A stretch of 64,000 nucleotides of DNA from a bacterium BMS3Abin14 (GTDB lineage: Bacteria > BMS3Abin14), in the NCBI GenBank assembly GCA_002897695.1, contig BDTG01000045.1, forward strand, positions 59,862-123,861, given 5' to 3'. Positions 38,204 to 47,101 of this stretch are shown piece after piece. The position numbers and the translations under genes were made by a program. The notes beneath the pieces are model-generated. The model was given only the letters and a program-made list of their open reading frames with translations. It was not told the DNA's origin and made no database searches. Position 1 is the stretch's first letter. Each line of letters opens with the position of its first letter.

Positions 38204-39358
38204 TTACAGAGGCCTGGCCAGACCGGGCTTGTAGCTGTAAATGGCGTCGGCACGAAGCTCGAAGAGCCTCTGGAGACCCTTGGTGCCCGTAATGGTGGGA
38301 TAACCATCGCCCGGACGCGTGCTCAGGAAGGTCCACTCGTCGTCACATACCCAGTCATACATAAAGTCGCTAACCTCATCCTTGGGCTTTTTGTTCAGCT
38401 GCGCCCATGCGCGCCAGAAGTCCCAGTCATAATCGTAATAATACGGGACCTGGCCGGGGAACCCGCCATAGGGAACCTCGACGATGGAGTCCACGAACTG
38501 GAGAGCGAGGTTGTTGGAGTAAGGCTGGGCACGGAGTTCCTCCTCCGTAACCACTTTCTCCGCCTGCACGATACAGTACTTGGCCGCTATCGCCTGCTCG
38601 GCGTCGGGTCCAAGAATCCCCTCGATCCGGGTGGTGCCGCGTTCGCCGACCCGCTGGGCCAGCACGATGGTGACCTCGGGGAGGATGGGCGGAACGAGGA
38701 TGACCTTGACGCCCTTGTTGCCGGTATAGGCCGTCGCCTCGCGCACCTGCTCCAGAGCGTTGGTCTGGTTGGAGGTGTTGTCTCCGCCTTCAAAGGCATG
38801 GGGCCGCAGTCCCCATCCGTCGAAGGGGTCCTCAATAACGGACATCCTCTCGGGGGGGATGGAGGGGTGAACCCACGAACCGTCGGCCTTCTTCCCGCGC
38901 AGGCCCATCTTCTTGAACGTATCATGCTCGGAAAGGTCGGTACCCATCTCCGCCATGCACGGTGCGAAGGGCCAGCCGTAGCGGCCGGCAACCGTCCTGA
39001 GGCCGTAGCCATAGTTGGAATAGTCCTCGATATCTATGGTGCCATCCTGGATGGAGCGCCTGATATTGTAGGCCACCGGCTGGATTCCTTCCAGGCCGAT
39101 ATATGTCGTATCCATCAGCTTGATCAGGCCGGCGCCGGCCCAGAAATCCGCAATGGAGGCACCGCCGTTCATGGTAACGAAGAGGTCGCCGATCCTCTGG
39201 CGGATTACCTCACGGGCCAGGGCGAAGGGCTTCTTGGTGTAGCTGAAGCCGCCCGGGCAGATGCAGGTACCAGGCTTGATGAAAGTCTTGACCGCATCAG
39301 GGAGGGACATGATTTTGTCTTTTCCCCTCATGAAAGTGGGGATAGTCGCCTCTGCCAT
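38204..39358 (-). CDS. CoA-transferase subunit A (GctA-like, class I)
   Basis: About 384 residues, longer than typical alpha subunits. It begins with MAEATIPTFMRGKDKIMSL and the CPGGFSYTKKPFALAREVIRQ segment, and keeps the MNGGASIADFWAGAGLIKLMDT and EGILGPDAEQAIAAKYCIVQ regions. A C-terminal block with YDYDWDFWRAWAQL is not usual in the family. ATG 39358 has AGGAG eight bases upstream. It sits between an unknown 121-residue protein gene and subunit B; the substrate is unknown. Confidence 0.88.
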   Translation of the reverse strand: MAEATIPTFMRGKDKIMSLPDAVKTFIKPGTCICPGGFSYTKKPFALAREVIRQRIGDLFVTMNGGASIADFWAGAGLIKLMDTTYIGLEGIQPVAYNIRRSIQDGTIDIEDYSNYGYGLRTVAGRYGWPFAPCMAEMGTDLSEHDTFKKMGLRGKKADGSWVHPSIPPERMSVIEDPFDGWGLRPHAFEGGDNTSNQTNALEQVREATAYTGNKGVKVILVPPILPEVTIVLAQRVGERGTTRIEGILGPDAEQAIAAKYCIVQAEKVVTEEELRAQPYSNNLALQFVDSIVEVPYGGFPGQVPYYYDYDWDFWRAWAQLNKKPKDEVSDFMYDWVCDDEWTFLSTRPGDGYPTITGTKGLQRLFELRADAIYSYKPGLARPL

Positions 39359-39408
39359 ATCCATTTCTCCTTTCGTACTCGCACTAATTGTTGGCTGTAC
39401 TTAGCCGT

Positions 39409-39774
39409 TTACTTCTTGAGCTGGATCCTTTTGTTCCAGGTCGCTCGAAGAATCCGGTCCATCATCTCCCTGCTGTCCCTGGTCTTTTCCAGAATGTCGG
39501 AAAAGTGACGAATGCCTGTTTTGATCTCCTCTTCGATGACATCAAGCGTCGACTCATCGCTTACTGCGAGGATCTCCTTCTCAAGCGTCTCCAATGTCTC
39601 AGGCACTCTCCCGAGAGAGACCCGCATATCGTTGTAGGCAACGGCGACGATAGTCATGTCCCATGCTGCGGCTATGACCTTCTGCCAGGTCTCCAACGAC
39701 TCTTTCGGCTCAATATTCCCAGAGAATTGAAAATCCTCTTCGGTAATCCGAGCTCTCATACGTTTTCGCTCCAT
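39409..39774 (-). CDS. Unknown 121-residue cytoplasmic protein in the CoA-ligase/CoA-transferase operon
   Basis: About 121 residues from ATG 39774 (GGAGG seven bases upstream; the in-frame GTG six bases earlier is less well spaced). Mostly helical by composition, acidic, no signal or membrane segment; the C-terminus is basic (ATWNKRIQLKK). The N-half carries ESLETWQKVIAAAWDMTIVA. I do not recognise the family. It lies between the PaaK ligase and subunit A on the same strand with short gaps, so it probably serves the same pathway, as a small partner or enzyme subunit. Confidence 0.6.
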   Translation of the reverse strand: MERKRMRARITEEDFQFSGNIEPKESLETWQKVIAAAWDMTIVAVAYNDMRVSLGRVPETLETLEKEILAVSDESTLDVIEEEIKTGIRHFSDILEKTRDSREMMDRILRATWNKRIQLKK

Positions 39775-39840
39775 ACTCACACCTCCTTCCGTTTATGGTA
39801 TCTCCGTTTTGCATGTTTCAGGCCTCCGGACTATCCGGGG

Positions 39841-41193
39841 CTACTTCTTCCTTCGGTCCTCCACACGGGCGCTGGCTGTCTTGCCCTCTCCCCCGGTAAC
39901 CCTGGGAAGCTCGTCGGGACCGATGAGATCCATGACCTTGGGGTTGACGTCGGTGAGCCCCTTGACGGACTGCTTCATCTTAACCTTGAGGTTGTCAATG
40001 AGGGCAGCGTCATTGAAATAGGCCTTGTCCTTCAGCTCGATCCTGAGGGTGAAGAAGTCCATCCCCCTCTTGTCGGTCTCTACGATCATCCTGAAGTTGG
40101 CCCCCATCTCCGGGAAGCGGGAAAGGGCCTCCTCCACCTGACTCGGGAAAACGATGAGTCCGCTGATGGAGACGGCATCGTCCGAACGCCCCTTGATCCC
40201 TGCCATCCTCGGGTGGGTCCGGCCGCAGGGGCACGGGGCCCAGGTCATTGAGGCGAGATCGCGGCTTCTGTAACGGATAAGAGGCGTTCCTGTGTTTACA
40301 AGGTTGGTCCACACCATCTCACCGTCTTCCCCGTCGCCTACCGGTTCCCCGGTATCGGGGTTGATGCACTCAACAAGGAGGTGATCCGACCAGATGTGCA
40401 TCCTCTGGGGGACGTCCTCGGCGCGGGCCTCGCACTCGGCGGTCATTCCCGGTCCGAGAAACTCGGTCATGCCGAATTCATCGAATGCCGTGATTCCGTA
40501 AAGCTCCTGAATCCTCTCCCGGGTGGCCCAGGGCCACGGCTCCGCTCCGAAAAGACCAATCTTGCAGGTGGAGTCCTTGGCCAGATCAAAGCCCTTTTCC
40601 TGCGCCTTCTGGCCCACATAGAGGGCAAAAGACGGCGTCGCGCAAAAAGCGGTGATCGGGAGGTCGACCAGGAGATCCACCATCCGGTCGGACTGGCCGC
40701 CGGAAAGGGGGATGGGGCAGGCTCCCATCTTCTGTGCGCCGTAGTGGAACCCGGCGCCGCCCGTGGGCAGGCCGTAGCCGAAGGAGTTAAGGAAAATGTC
40801 GCCGGGCCGCAGTCCAGCCATCCAGAGTTCCCGCGCGCACCTGTCGCTCCAGAGATCAATGTCCTCCTCCGAGGCAAAGATCAGGACCGGCTTGCCGGTG
40901 GTACCCGATGTGCTGTGCATCTCACGGAGAATGCTCATGTCGCCGGTTACGATACCCAGAGGATATCCGCTCCTGACTTCCTTTTTTTCGAGAAACGGGA
41001 TTTTCCTGATATCATCCAGGGTCTTGATATCGCCGGGGCTGAAGCCGGCCTCATCGTAAATCTTCTTGAAGTGGGGGTTGTTGCCGTAAACGTATTCAAC
41101 CTGTGCCTTCAGTCTCTCAAGCTGAAGATCCTTGATCTTCTCCACGGGCATGGTCTCGAGTTCGGGCTGAAAATACTTTCTGTCGTTGGACAT
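39841..41193 (-). CDS. Phenylacetate-CoA ligase-family (PaaK-like) acid-CoA ligase
   Basis: 450 residues. Intact adenylate-forming enzyme: STSGTTGKP at 94-102, GLFGAEPWPWATRERIQELYG, FDEFGMTEFLGPG, CPCGRTHPRMAGIKGRSDDAVSISG, and a C-terminal LPRVTGGEGKTASARV with the likely catalytic Lys. It forms an aryl- or acyl-CoA with ATP to AMP. First gene of a minus-strand operon with the unknown 121-residue protein and the CoA-transferase pair, preceded by a good promoter and a palindrome. Phenylacetate (from IorAB-type chemistry) is one candidate substrate. Confidence 0.92.
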   Translation of the reverse strand: MSNDRKYFQPELETMPVEKIKDLQLERLKAQVEYVYGNNPHFKKIYDEAGFSPGDIKTLDDIRKIPFLEKKEVRSGYPLGIVTGDMSILREMHSTSGTTGKPVLIFASEEDIDLWSDRCARELWMAGLRPGDIFLNSFGYGLPTGGAGFHYGAQKMGACPIPLSGGQSDRMVDLLVDLPITAFCATPSFALYVGQKAQEKGFDLAKDSTCKIGLFGAEPWPWATRERIQELYGITAFDEFGMTEFLGPGMTAECEARAEDVPQRMHIWSDHLLVECINPDTGEPVGDGEDGEMVWTNLVNTGTPLIRYRSRDLASMTWAPCPCGRTHPRMAGIKGRSDDAVSISGLIVFPSQVEEALSRFPEMGANFRMIVETDKRGMDFFTLRIELKDKAYFNDAALIDNLKVKMKQSVKGLTDVNPKVMDLIGPDELPRVTGGEGKTASARVEDRRKK

Positions 41194-41710
41194 AGCTCTT
41201 ACGTACCCTCCTTAATGAACGGCACCCTTACCGCCGGAAACATCGGGGAAATGACGGTTACCGCAGTGCCCCGGCCATCGGCCGCTCGGTCCTGTATTGC
41301 GCCCCCCCGCCGGGCGGAAAACCCAGATTTGGCAAGAAAAAAAACGGCCGTGGGTAATGCCCACAACCAGGTGCAGTCAATGAAAGAACATTCAAGATGC
41401 TGTTCTATTTTGAAGCATGGTTATAATATTTATAACACTGTTTTAACCATGTCAAGGAAAATCCATAAAAAGGCGGGCCAACACTCTGGAGACAGGGGCA
41501 CAATCCCGACAAAAGGTCTGAGATTGCATTGAACCCGGATTTTACGGAAGCATGAAATTCATGGGGGATACGGCCGGCCGCACGTTATTTCAGGAGTAAC
41601 GGCAGAAAAAACCGACGTTTTATTTTTTATGGGTTTTCGGCGCCATGCACCCGATAAAACAGGTTCAGGACAGGCTGCGGTAAAAGTTTTTGTGATGAGC
41701 GGGCGTAGCG
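41194..41710. other. Gene-free stretch of about 520 bases
   Basis: Contains the promoter and palindromes of the ligase operon (41416-41455) and, near 41691, a partial copy of the GAGCGGGCG repeat (GTGATGAGCGGGCGTAGCGT). I see no supported gene; the open frames lack ribosome sites and known products. Confidence 0.5.
41416..41455 (-). promoter_or_regulatory. Promoter and operator of the PaaK ligase/CoA-transferase operon
   Basis: On the minus strand TTGACA (41450-41455) is followed after 15 bp by TATAAA. The region is framed by a perfect inverted repeat CATGGTTA / TAACCATG (41416-41423, 41444-41451). Inside lies TATAACACTGTTTTA (41431-41445), which matches the perfect palindrome TAAAACAATGTTTTA at 48731 in 13 of 15 positions. 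A regulator bound here would cover the core promoter. Confidence 0.55.
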
Positions 41711-42928
41711 TCAGGGCACGGTGACAATCTCCCTCGGAGTTACCGTCAACCTTTCCAACCCGCTTTCGGTAACCAGGAAAGTATCCTCAATGCCCGTTAG
41801 GCCTTTGCCCGGATGGAAGATCTTCGGCTCGAGGGCGAACACCATTCCCGGGACCAGGACCTGTTCGAAGCGGGGAGCGAGGAAAGGAAATTCATCGACC
41901 TCGAGGCCCACCCCATGTCCCACAAAACGTACCTGCTCACCCGGAGGCCCCATGAATCGATCCGAGACCCCAAGGTTTTCGGCCTCCCGGACGGCTGTTT
42001 CGTAGAGCGAACCCCAGGCAACCCCCGGTGCGGCGGCGGCCACAACCGCATCCTGAATGGCGCGGGCCTGCACAAAGCCCTGAACAAGTTCCACGGCCAG
42101 GGTTCCCATGACCATGAGGCGCGTCTGGTCGATGAGATATCCCTCTACGCATCCGACGAAATCCACGCTTACAGGCTCACCCTTCCTGATAGCCCTGAAA
42201 CCGGCCCCCTGGGCGATGGATGGGTTAATCCCCATTCCGCCGGACGGTGCGTCGATATGGGACATGAGCGCGGAGTGCTCACCGGTGATGATATGGCCGT
42301 AAAACAGCTCCTGGTTGAATCCCCGCATCCTCAGGATGCCCTGGTGCCCCAGTTCCCGGGCGCGCTTCTCTAATGTGGAAGCAAAATCCACCTCCCTAAT
42401 GCCATCATGCAGGCACTGCGCGGCAAGCTCCATCACCCTGTCCACCTGGACCCCTGCCGCACGGATCCTTTCGATCTCGTAGGCGGACTTGACGGCCCGA
42501 ACCTCTCGCACAAGGGATCCCGCGTCCACCAGGGAAGCGTCGGAAAGCAGCTTTAAATAGCGCTGGTAAAGGGCCGCCGGAATCACATCAAGCTCAAGTC
42601 CCACCCTGCCCCCGCCGGGTATCCCTGCCGCCTCCAGGGCGGGTGGAATCTCCTTGAAACTGCGAAACGGGGTGATCTCAAGTGGAGATTCCTCTTTGGC
42701 CCTGGCGACCGAACGCCTGCAAAGGTAAACCGGATCTCCATCGGCGGGGATAATAACCACCCCGTCCTGTATGGAACCGGTAAAATAAAAACGGTCGATG
42801 AGCTGCTGGATCAGGACGACATCGATCCCTTCCCTTCGGAGGATTTCCTGAAACCGGCCGATTCTGTCCCTGATCTCGCTCTCGGGGACGGTGTTGTAGG
42901 AACCTGCGAGTTCTTCAAAATTTTTCAC
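41711..42928 (-). CDS. M24-family metallopeptidase (Xaa-Pro aminopeptidase/creatinase fold)
   Basis: 405 residues: an N-terminal creatinase domain and a C-terminal pita-bread domain. Metal ligands seem partly kept: VSVDFVGCVEGYLIDQTR (first Asp region), VRFVGHGVGLEVDEFP (His) and FALEPKIFHPGKGLTGIEDT (Glu residues). It may be a dipeptidase or another C-N hydrolase. The start is GTG with GGAGG four bases upstream. It stands between the ligase operon and the nitroreductase gene; a role in amino-acid or peptide breakdown would suit the region. Confidence 0.88.
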   Translation of the reverse strand: MKNFEELAGSYNTVPESEIRDRIGRFQEILRREGIDVVLIQQLIDRFYFTGSIQDGVVIIPADGDPVYLCRRSVARAKEESPLEITPFRSFKEIPPALEAAGIPGGGRVGLELDVIPAALYQRYLKLLSDASLVDAGSLVREVRAVKSAYEIERIRAAGVQVDRVMELAAQCLHDGIREVDFASTLEKRARELGHQGILRMRGFNQELFYGHIITGEHSALMSHIDAPSGGMGINPSIAQGAGFRAIRKGEPVSVDFVGCVEGYLIDQTRLMVMGTLAVELVQGFVQARAIQDAVVAAAAPGVAWGSLYETAVREAENLGVSDRFMGPPGEQVRFVGHGVGLEVDEFPFLAPRFEQVLVPGMVFALEPKIFHPGKGLTGIEDTFLVTESGLERLTVTPREIVTVP

Positions 42929-42960
42929 GGCACCTCCTTATATGTCCAACGATATAAAAC

Positions 42961-43035
42961 AGTCCAGAGTCCAGAGTCCAGAGTCAAGATAGTCCAGAGT
43001 TGCGGAAACCTCGATACTTCCATACCCCGATACCT
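42961..43035. repeat. Tandem AGTCCAGAGTCC repeat and CCTCGATACTTCC word
   Basis: CAGTCCAGAGTCCAGAGTCC and a further AGATAGTCCAGAGTTGCGG, then CCTCGATACTTCC. The same GTCCAGA unit occurs at 30985-31010 and, inverted, at 47231-47259. Confidence 0.6.
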
Positions 43036-43055
43036 GCGGCAGGTTTTGAATGATC

Positions 43056-43622
43056 TCATTCAAAACCGATCCAGCTCACCCGCCCTTCCTTCCTCGGCGG
43101 GACAGGGGGTTCCTTGCCCGGATATCCCATGGGAACAAACGCGATCAGGTTCATCCCCTCGACCCCCAGGGCCTCGTCAACCTCGTCCTCAAGGTGGACG
43201 GGGTTGGTCATCCAGCAGGCCCCAAGCCCCTCGTGGGTTGCAGCAAGAAGTGCGTTCTCGATAGCCGCTGATACGGACTGGGTATCCACAAACAGGCCTT
43301 CTTCCGTCGGCTGTGAGTAGAACACCAGGAGGACCGGAGCGCCGCCCAGGGTTTTGAAGAAATTTCTGGTAAAGGCTACGATCTTCTCATCGTAAAGTTT
43401 TCTGAGGCTTGGCTCCAGGAGAGGAAATGACCTCTCCGCAATACCCACCAGTTCTTCCCTCTTCCCGCCGGTGACCACAAAGATCCTCCAGTTCTGGCGG
43501 TTCTTCCCCGATGGCGCCCAGAGGGCAGCCTCAACGACCCTCTCCAATACATCACGGGGGACAGGGTCGGGTGTAAAGATCCTGCAGCTTCGCCGGTTTC
43601 GAATGACACCGTAAAAGTCCAT
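43056..43622 (-). CDS. Nitroreductase-family FMN oxidoreductase
   Basis: About 188 residues. It begins MDFYGVIRNRRSCRIF, the family start, then ALWAPSGKNRQNWRIFVV with FMN-binding residues, and ATHEGLGACWMTN near the end. The substrate is unknown. ATG 43622 has AAGGAG eight bases upstream and sits five bases after the MeaB stop, in the B12/methylmalonyl operon. It is short for BluB, so a role in the lower ligand of cobamide is possible but unproven. Confidence 0.85.
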   Translation of the reverse strand: MDFYGVIRNRRSCRIFTPDPVPRDVLERVVEAALWAPSGKNRQNWRIFVVTGGKREELVGIAERSFPLLEPSLRKLYDEKIVAFTRNFFKTLGGAPVLLVFYSQPTEEGLFVDTQSVSAAIENALLAATHEGLGACWMTNPVHLEDEVDEALGVEGMNLIAFVPMGYPGKEPPVPPRKEGRVSWIGFE

Positions 43623-43627
43623 GGGGA

Positions 43628-44584
43628 TCACTCCTTCTGAAAGTCCAGTTTCGAAAGCCACCTGCGCGCAACCGTCAGCGGGTCCTCCTCCCTGAGGGCA
43701 ACCCTTCGAACATCCTCTTCAAGCGCCTCTGCATCCCCGTGAAAAATCTCCGTCATGCGGGCCTCCAACTCGGTGCGGAGGGCCTGTCTGATGGACACAT
43801 CCGCAGAAGCTGCCGACCACTCCACCAGCTGGCCGGAGTCATTGAGATAACGCCAGTGACCTCTTATTTTTTCGGCCAGTTCCGGCACCCCCGTCCCCCG
43901 GGACGCCACTGCCATGAGTACAGGGGGAACCCAGCCGGCCTCATTCATGGCATGGTTCAGCAACGATCGCAGGTCCTTCGCAGCGGATTCCGAATGGGGA
44001 AGGTCGGCCTTGTTCACCAGATAGATGTCGGCAATCTCGAGGACACCGGCCTTCATGGCCTGAACCCCGTCGCCCAACCCGGGGACAGTGACGAACACAA
44101 TTGTGTGGGCGAGGTCCTTGACCTCCACATCCTCCTGCCCAACCCCCACCGTTTCCAGGATGATCGTATCGAATCCGGCCGCGTCCAGGAGGGTGATGAG
44201 GGGAAGGATGGACCTCGAAAGCCCTCCCTGATGCCCCCTGGAGGCCAGGCTGCGTATGAACACCCCAGGATCAGTGGCGTGTTCCTGCATCCGAATCCTG
44301 TCTCCCAAGACGGCGCCGCCGGAAAAAGGGCTTGTGGGATCAACGGCGAGAACACCCACACGCCGGTCCCTGGAACGCTCCTCCCGGATAAGTGCATTTA
44401 TGAGAGTGCTCTTCCCGGCCCCCGGCGGCCCGGTTATGCCGACGATGTGAGCGCCGCCGCCCCTGGGGAAGAGCTCGCTGATGATCCGCGCCGCGCCGGC
44501 ATCGAAATCATCCACCGACCTGGCGAGCCGACCAAGGGCCAGATGGTCTCCCTGAAGCGCTTTTTCTATCATCGTCTTATCCAT
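43628..44584 (-). CDS. meaB: MeaB/ArgK-type G-protein chaperone of methylmalonyl-CoA mutase
   Basis: 318 residues. P-loop GTPase with GITGPPGAGKSTLINALI, DPTSPFSGGAVLGDRIRM and NKADL. MeaB loads and protects adenosylcobalamin in the mutase. It lies in a run with a B12-binding subunit (45251) and an enoyl-CoA hydratase, and close to CobO, which fits that function. The adjacent gene upstream begins three bases before. Confidence 0.95.
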   Translation of the reverse strand: MDKTMIEKALQGDHLALGRLARSVDDFDAGAARIISELFPRGGGAHIVGITGPPGAGKSTLINALIREERSRDRRVGVLAVDPTSPFSGGAVLGDRIRMQEHATDPGVFIRSLASRGHQGGLSRSILPLITLLDAAGFDTIILETVGVGQEDVEVKDLAHTIVFVTVPGLGDGVQAMKAGVLEIADIYLVNKADLPHSESAAKDLRSLLNHAMNEAGWVPPVLMAVASRGTGVPELAEKIRGHWRYLNDSGQLVEWSAASADVSIRQALRTELEARMTEIFHGDAEALEEDVRRVALREEDPLTVARRWLSKLDFQKE

Positions 44585-44587
44585 TAT

Positions 44588-44617
44588 TTACAGGGTCGTA
44601 AAAAATCCATTCATGGC
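44588..44617. repeat. Dispersed TTTTTTACGACC element, copy 1
   Basis: GGTCGTAAAAAATCCATTCATG (44596 on). The same word, partly inverted, occurs at 47665, 49661, 51646, 53688 and 58352. Here it encodes the last residues of the hydratase. Confidence 0.6.
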
Positions 44618-45250
44618 GGCGTTGGCGCCCTCGATCCTCCCGGCCGGCAGAGAAAGAAAATGCTGTATCCTTTCTTCAAGTCTCGTCCCGAACTCCTCAG
44701 GGGCACAGACCTCCTGCAGCAGCCCGGACCTGAGCGCCTCGTCAGCCTTGACCCTTCGCGATTCCAGCGCCCAGGCAAGAGCGGCTCTCCCCCCGATAAG
44801 ACGGGGGAGCCTCTGGGTCCCTCCAAAACCGGTGATGAGGCCCAGATCAGATCCGGGATGACCGAAAGTGGAGCGATCCGTGCCCAGACGCCAATCCGCG
44901 GCAAGCGCCAGATCCAATCCGCCTCCGAGGCAGAACCCGTCAATTGCGGCCACGACAACGGTACCACTTTGCTCCATAATCCTGAAAACGCTGTACCCAA
45001 GGAGAGAAAACTCCCTGGCCGAACGCGGGTCGAGCCTCAGGATCTCCCTGAGATCCGCACCGACGGCGAATGATCCGCCTTCTCCCAGGATGGCGACGCA
45101 TCTTACCCCTGGATCAGCCAGAAGGCCCCCCAGCACATCTCTCAGGGATTCGAGGGTGGAGCTCCCCAGCTTATTCAGCCCTCCCGGGGTGATGAGACGT
45201 ACCACAGCCCATCCATCCCCCCTTGAGGCCGAGACGGTTGTGGCCTGCAT
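44588..45250 (-). CDS. Enoyl-CoA hydratase/isomerase-family protein (short)
   Basis: 220 residues, shorter than typical members (about 260). Crotonase fold with the first oxyanion region GGSFAVGADLREILRLD and the second AIDGFCLGGGLDLALAADWRLG. Its ATG follows the B12-subunit stop directly (TGAATG). The last residues, AMNGFFTTL, are encoded by a copy of the dispersed TTTTTTACGACC repeat, so the C-terminus may have been cut by it. Likely partner in acyl-CoA metabolism; exact substrate unknown. Confidence 0.82.
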   Translation of the reverse strand: MQATTVSASRGDGWAVVRLITPGGLNKLGSSTLESLRDVLGGLLADPGVRCVAILGEGGSFAVGADLREILRLDPRSAREFSLLGYSVFRIMEQSGTVVVAAIDGFCLGGGLDLALAADWRLGTDRSTFGHPGSDLGLITGFGGTQRLPRLIGGRAALAWALESRRVKADEALRSGLLQEVCAPEEFGTRLEERIQHFLSLPAGRIEGANAAMNGFFTTL

Positions 45251-45655
45251 TCAACCCCGGCCTACAGCCCTGGCAATGGATTCCGCAATCTCGGAAGTGG
45301 CGGTTCCGGGGGTGAAGACCTCGAAAACGCCTGCCTTTTTCAAATCGGCGATATCCTCAGCAGGGATGATGCCGCCCACAAATACAGGCACATCACCGGC
45401 CCCCCTCTTGACCAGCTGCTCGATGACCCTGGGCACCAGGGTCCGGTGGGATCCCGAAAGGATGGAAAGGCCCACAGCGTCCACCCCCTCCTGAACCGAA
45501 GCAGCTGCGATCTGCTCGGGGGTCTGGTGCAGCCCGGTATAGACAACCTCGAACCCTCTGTCCCTCAACGCCCGTGCGACGACCTTGGCGCCGCGGTCGT
45601 GACCGTCCAGACCCGGCTTGGCGATGAGGACCCTGATCTTTTTTTCCTTCACCAT
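45251..45655 (-). CDS. Methylmalonyl-CoA mutase, B12-binding small subunit
   Basis: About 134 residues. It has the cobalamin-binding motif [17 protein letters not shown] (DxHxxG with the axial His), [19 protein letters not shown] and [11 protein letters not shown], as in the C-terminal domain of methylmalonyl-CoA mutase. ATG 45655 has GGGAG six bases upstream. It completes the large subunit at 25411, although the two are 18 kb apart. MeaB and a hydratase follow. Confidence 0.92.
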   Translation of the reverse strand: MVKEKKIRVLIAKPGLDGHDRGAKVVARALRDRGFEVVYTGLHQTPEQIAAASVQEGVDAVGLSILSGSHRTLVPRVIEQLVKRGAGDVPVFVGGIIPAEDIADLKKAGVFEVFTPGTATSEIAESIARAVGRG

Positions 45656-45702
45656 TGTATTCTCCCATGCTTCCAAACCGCACGCCGCAGGCGTGAAGTC
45701 CT

Positions 45703-46242
45703 TTACTTCTCGATCCCATTGCGAGCGTTGACCCCTGCATTAAAGTAATGTTTTACCTCCCGCATCTCCGTCACGAGGTCGGCCCGGTCCACCAGCTCGG
45801 GAGGGGCCATCTGGCCGGTCAGAATCAATTCCAGGCCGTCCGGCCTGGAGTCAAACAGGGCAAGGGCCTCACCAAGAGGGATAAGGCCGAGATGAACAGC
45901 GACGTTGATCTCGTCTAAAATAATGACATCCCAATTTCCCGAGTTGATCTCATCGAACGCCTCGGCGAGGGCGGTGGCGGCCTGAAAGCGGTCCTCCTCG
46001 GACGGCTCGTCCGGTCCAACAAAGCCTTCGCCGCCCCTTGGCCGTATCTCAAGTTCGGGCGCAAGGCGGAGGGCGGCTTTCCTCTCACCGGTCATTTCCT
46101 TTCTACCCTTCAAGAACTGCAGCACAAGCACACTCAGGCCGTTTCCCACAGCCCTCAGGGCCAGGCCCAGGGATGCCGTCGTCTTTCCCTTGCCGCTCCC
46201 CGTGTAAACGTGGACATAGCCCGGTCCGATAGGGCTGGTCAT
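45703..46242 (-). CDS. cobO: Corrinoid adenosyltransferase, CobO/BtuR (CobA) type
   Basis: 179 residues. P-loop [21 protein letters not shown] and the family ending [22 protein letters not shown]. It adenosylates cob(I)alamin to coenzyme B12, needed by the mutase coded beside it. It lies 47 bases upstream of the B12-subunit gene on the same strand, in an operon with it and MeaB. A palindrome CACGCC-gca-GGCGTG lies in the gap at 45681-45695. Confidence 0.93.
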   Translation of the reverse strand: MTSPIGPGYVHVYTGSGKGKTTASLGLALRAVGNGLSVLVLQFLKGRKEMTGERKAALRLAPELEIRPRGGEGFVGPDEPSEEDRFQAATALAEAFDEINSGNWDVIILDEINVAVHLGLIPLGEALALFDSRPDGLELILTGQMAPPELVDRADLVTEMREVKHYFNAGVNARNGIEK

Positions 46243-46270
46243 TGATTTGGGCTCTCCTCAATGGGCTTGA

Positions 46271-46294
46271 TGATGATCTCCGGCAAGATCATCA
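46271..46294 (-). other. Perfect 9-bp hairpin at the enoyl-CoA hydratase stop
   Basis: TGATGATCT-ccggca-AGATCATCA. It overlaps the stop codon of the next gene upstream (46292-46294) and has no T-run, so it is probably an RNA structure or attenuation site and not a full terminator. Confidence 0.35.
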
Positions 46295-47083
46295 ATCCTC
46301 AAACCTCGGAGGGCGCTTTTCGAGAAAGGCGGAAATACCCTCCCGGGCATCCGGCATGGAGAAACAGAAAGCGAAGGCCTCCCTTTCCAGCGCCAGGCCG
46401 GCCTCAAGGCTTGCATCCATACCCCTGAGAATGGTGGATTTGGCAAGGGCCATGGAAACGGGGGATTTACGGGAAAGCATCTCGGCATATTCCATTGTCG
46501 AACCTTCAAATCCTTCGCCCGGATATACAGCGTCCACCAACCCCATGGAAAGGGCCTCCTCCGTCTCCACAAGGCGGCCTGAAAGAATCATATCCCTGGC
46601 CCGCCCCAGACCGACCCGTCTGGGCAGACGTATGCACCCCCCCCATCCGGGAAGAATCCCAAGATTTGTCTCCACCAGACCCAGCCTCGAACCCTCAGCC
46701 GCAAGTATCAGGTCACATGCGAGGGGAAGCTCCAGTCCCCCACCCACAGCGACACCCTGAACGGCCGCGATGACCGGGATGGGCAGAGCCTCGATCTTCG
46801 TCATGATCCTCTGGGCAAACATGGAAATGTCCCTGGCAGCTTTGCCGTCGAGGGTAACGAGGAGATTAAGATCCGCACCGGCGGCGAAGGCAGACTCCCC
46901 CTCGCCGCGAATGATCAAAACCCGGATTTTACCTTCCCTCTCAATTTCTTCGAGGACACTTAGAAGTTTCTCCAGCATCGAGCGGCTGAATGCGTTGAGT
47001 TTGCCTGGGCGGTTGAGCGTCGCGATGCCGATCCGGCCTCTTGTCTCGTACTTCACCGTACCCATATCATTTTCATTGGCCAT
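46292..47083 (-). CDS. Enoyl-CoA hydratase/isomerase-family protein
   Basis: About 263 residues. Crotonase fold with RGEGESAFAAGADLNLLV (first oxyanion loop), AVQGVAVGGGLELPLACDLILAAE (second, with a likely catalytic Glu at VETNLG), and the trimerisation helix at the end. It takes part in beta-oxidation or a related reaction. ATG 47083 has GAGG five bases upstream; GTG 47089 is an alternative. Lies between CobO and a MerR regulator. Confidence 0.92.
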   Translation of the reverse strand: MANENDMGTVKYETRGRIGIATLNRPGKLNAFSRSMLEKLLSVLEEIEREGKIRVLIIRGEGESAFAAGADLNLLVTLDGKAARDISMFAQRIMTKIEALPIPVIAAVQGVAVGGGLELPLACDLILAAEGSRLGLVETNLGILPGWGGCIRLPRRVGLGRARDMILSGRLVETEEALSMGLVDAVYPGEGFEGSTMEYAEMLSRKSPVSMALAKSTILRGMDASLEAGLALEREAFAFCFSMPDAREGISAFLEKRPPRFED

Positions 47084-47101
47084 AAACACCTCTTGTCGTT
47101 A

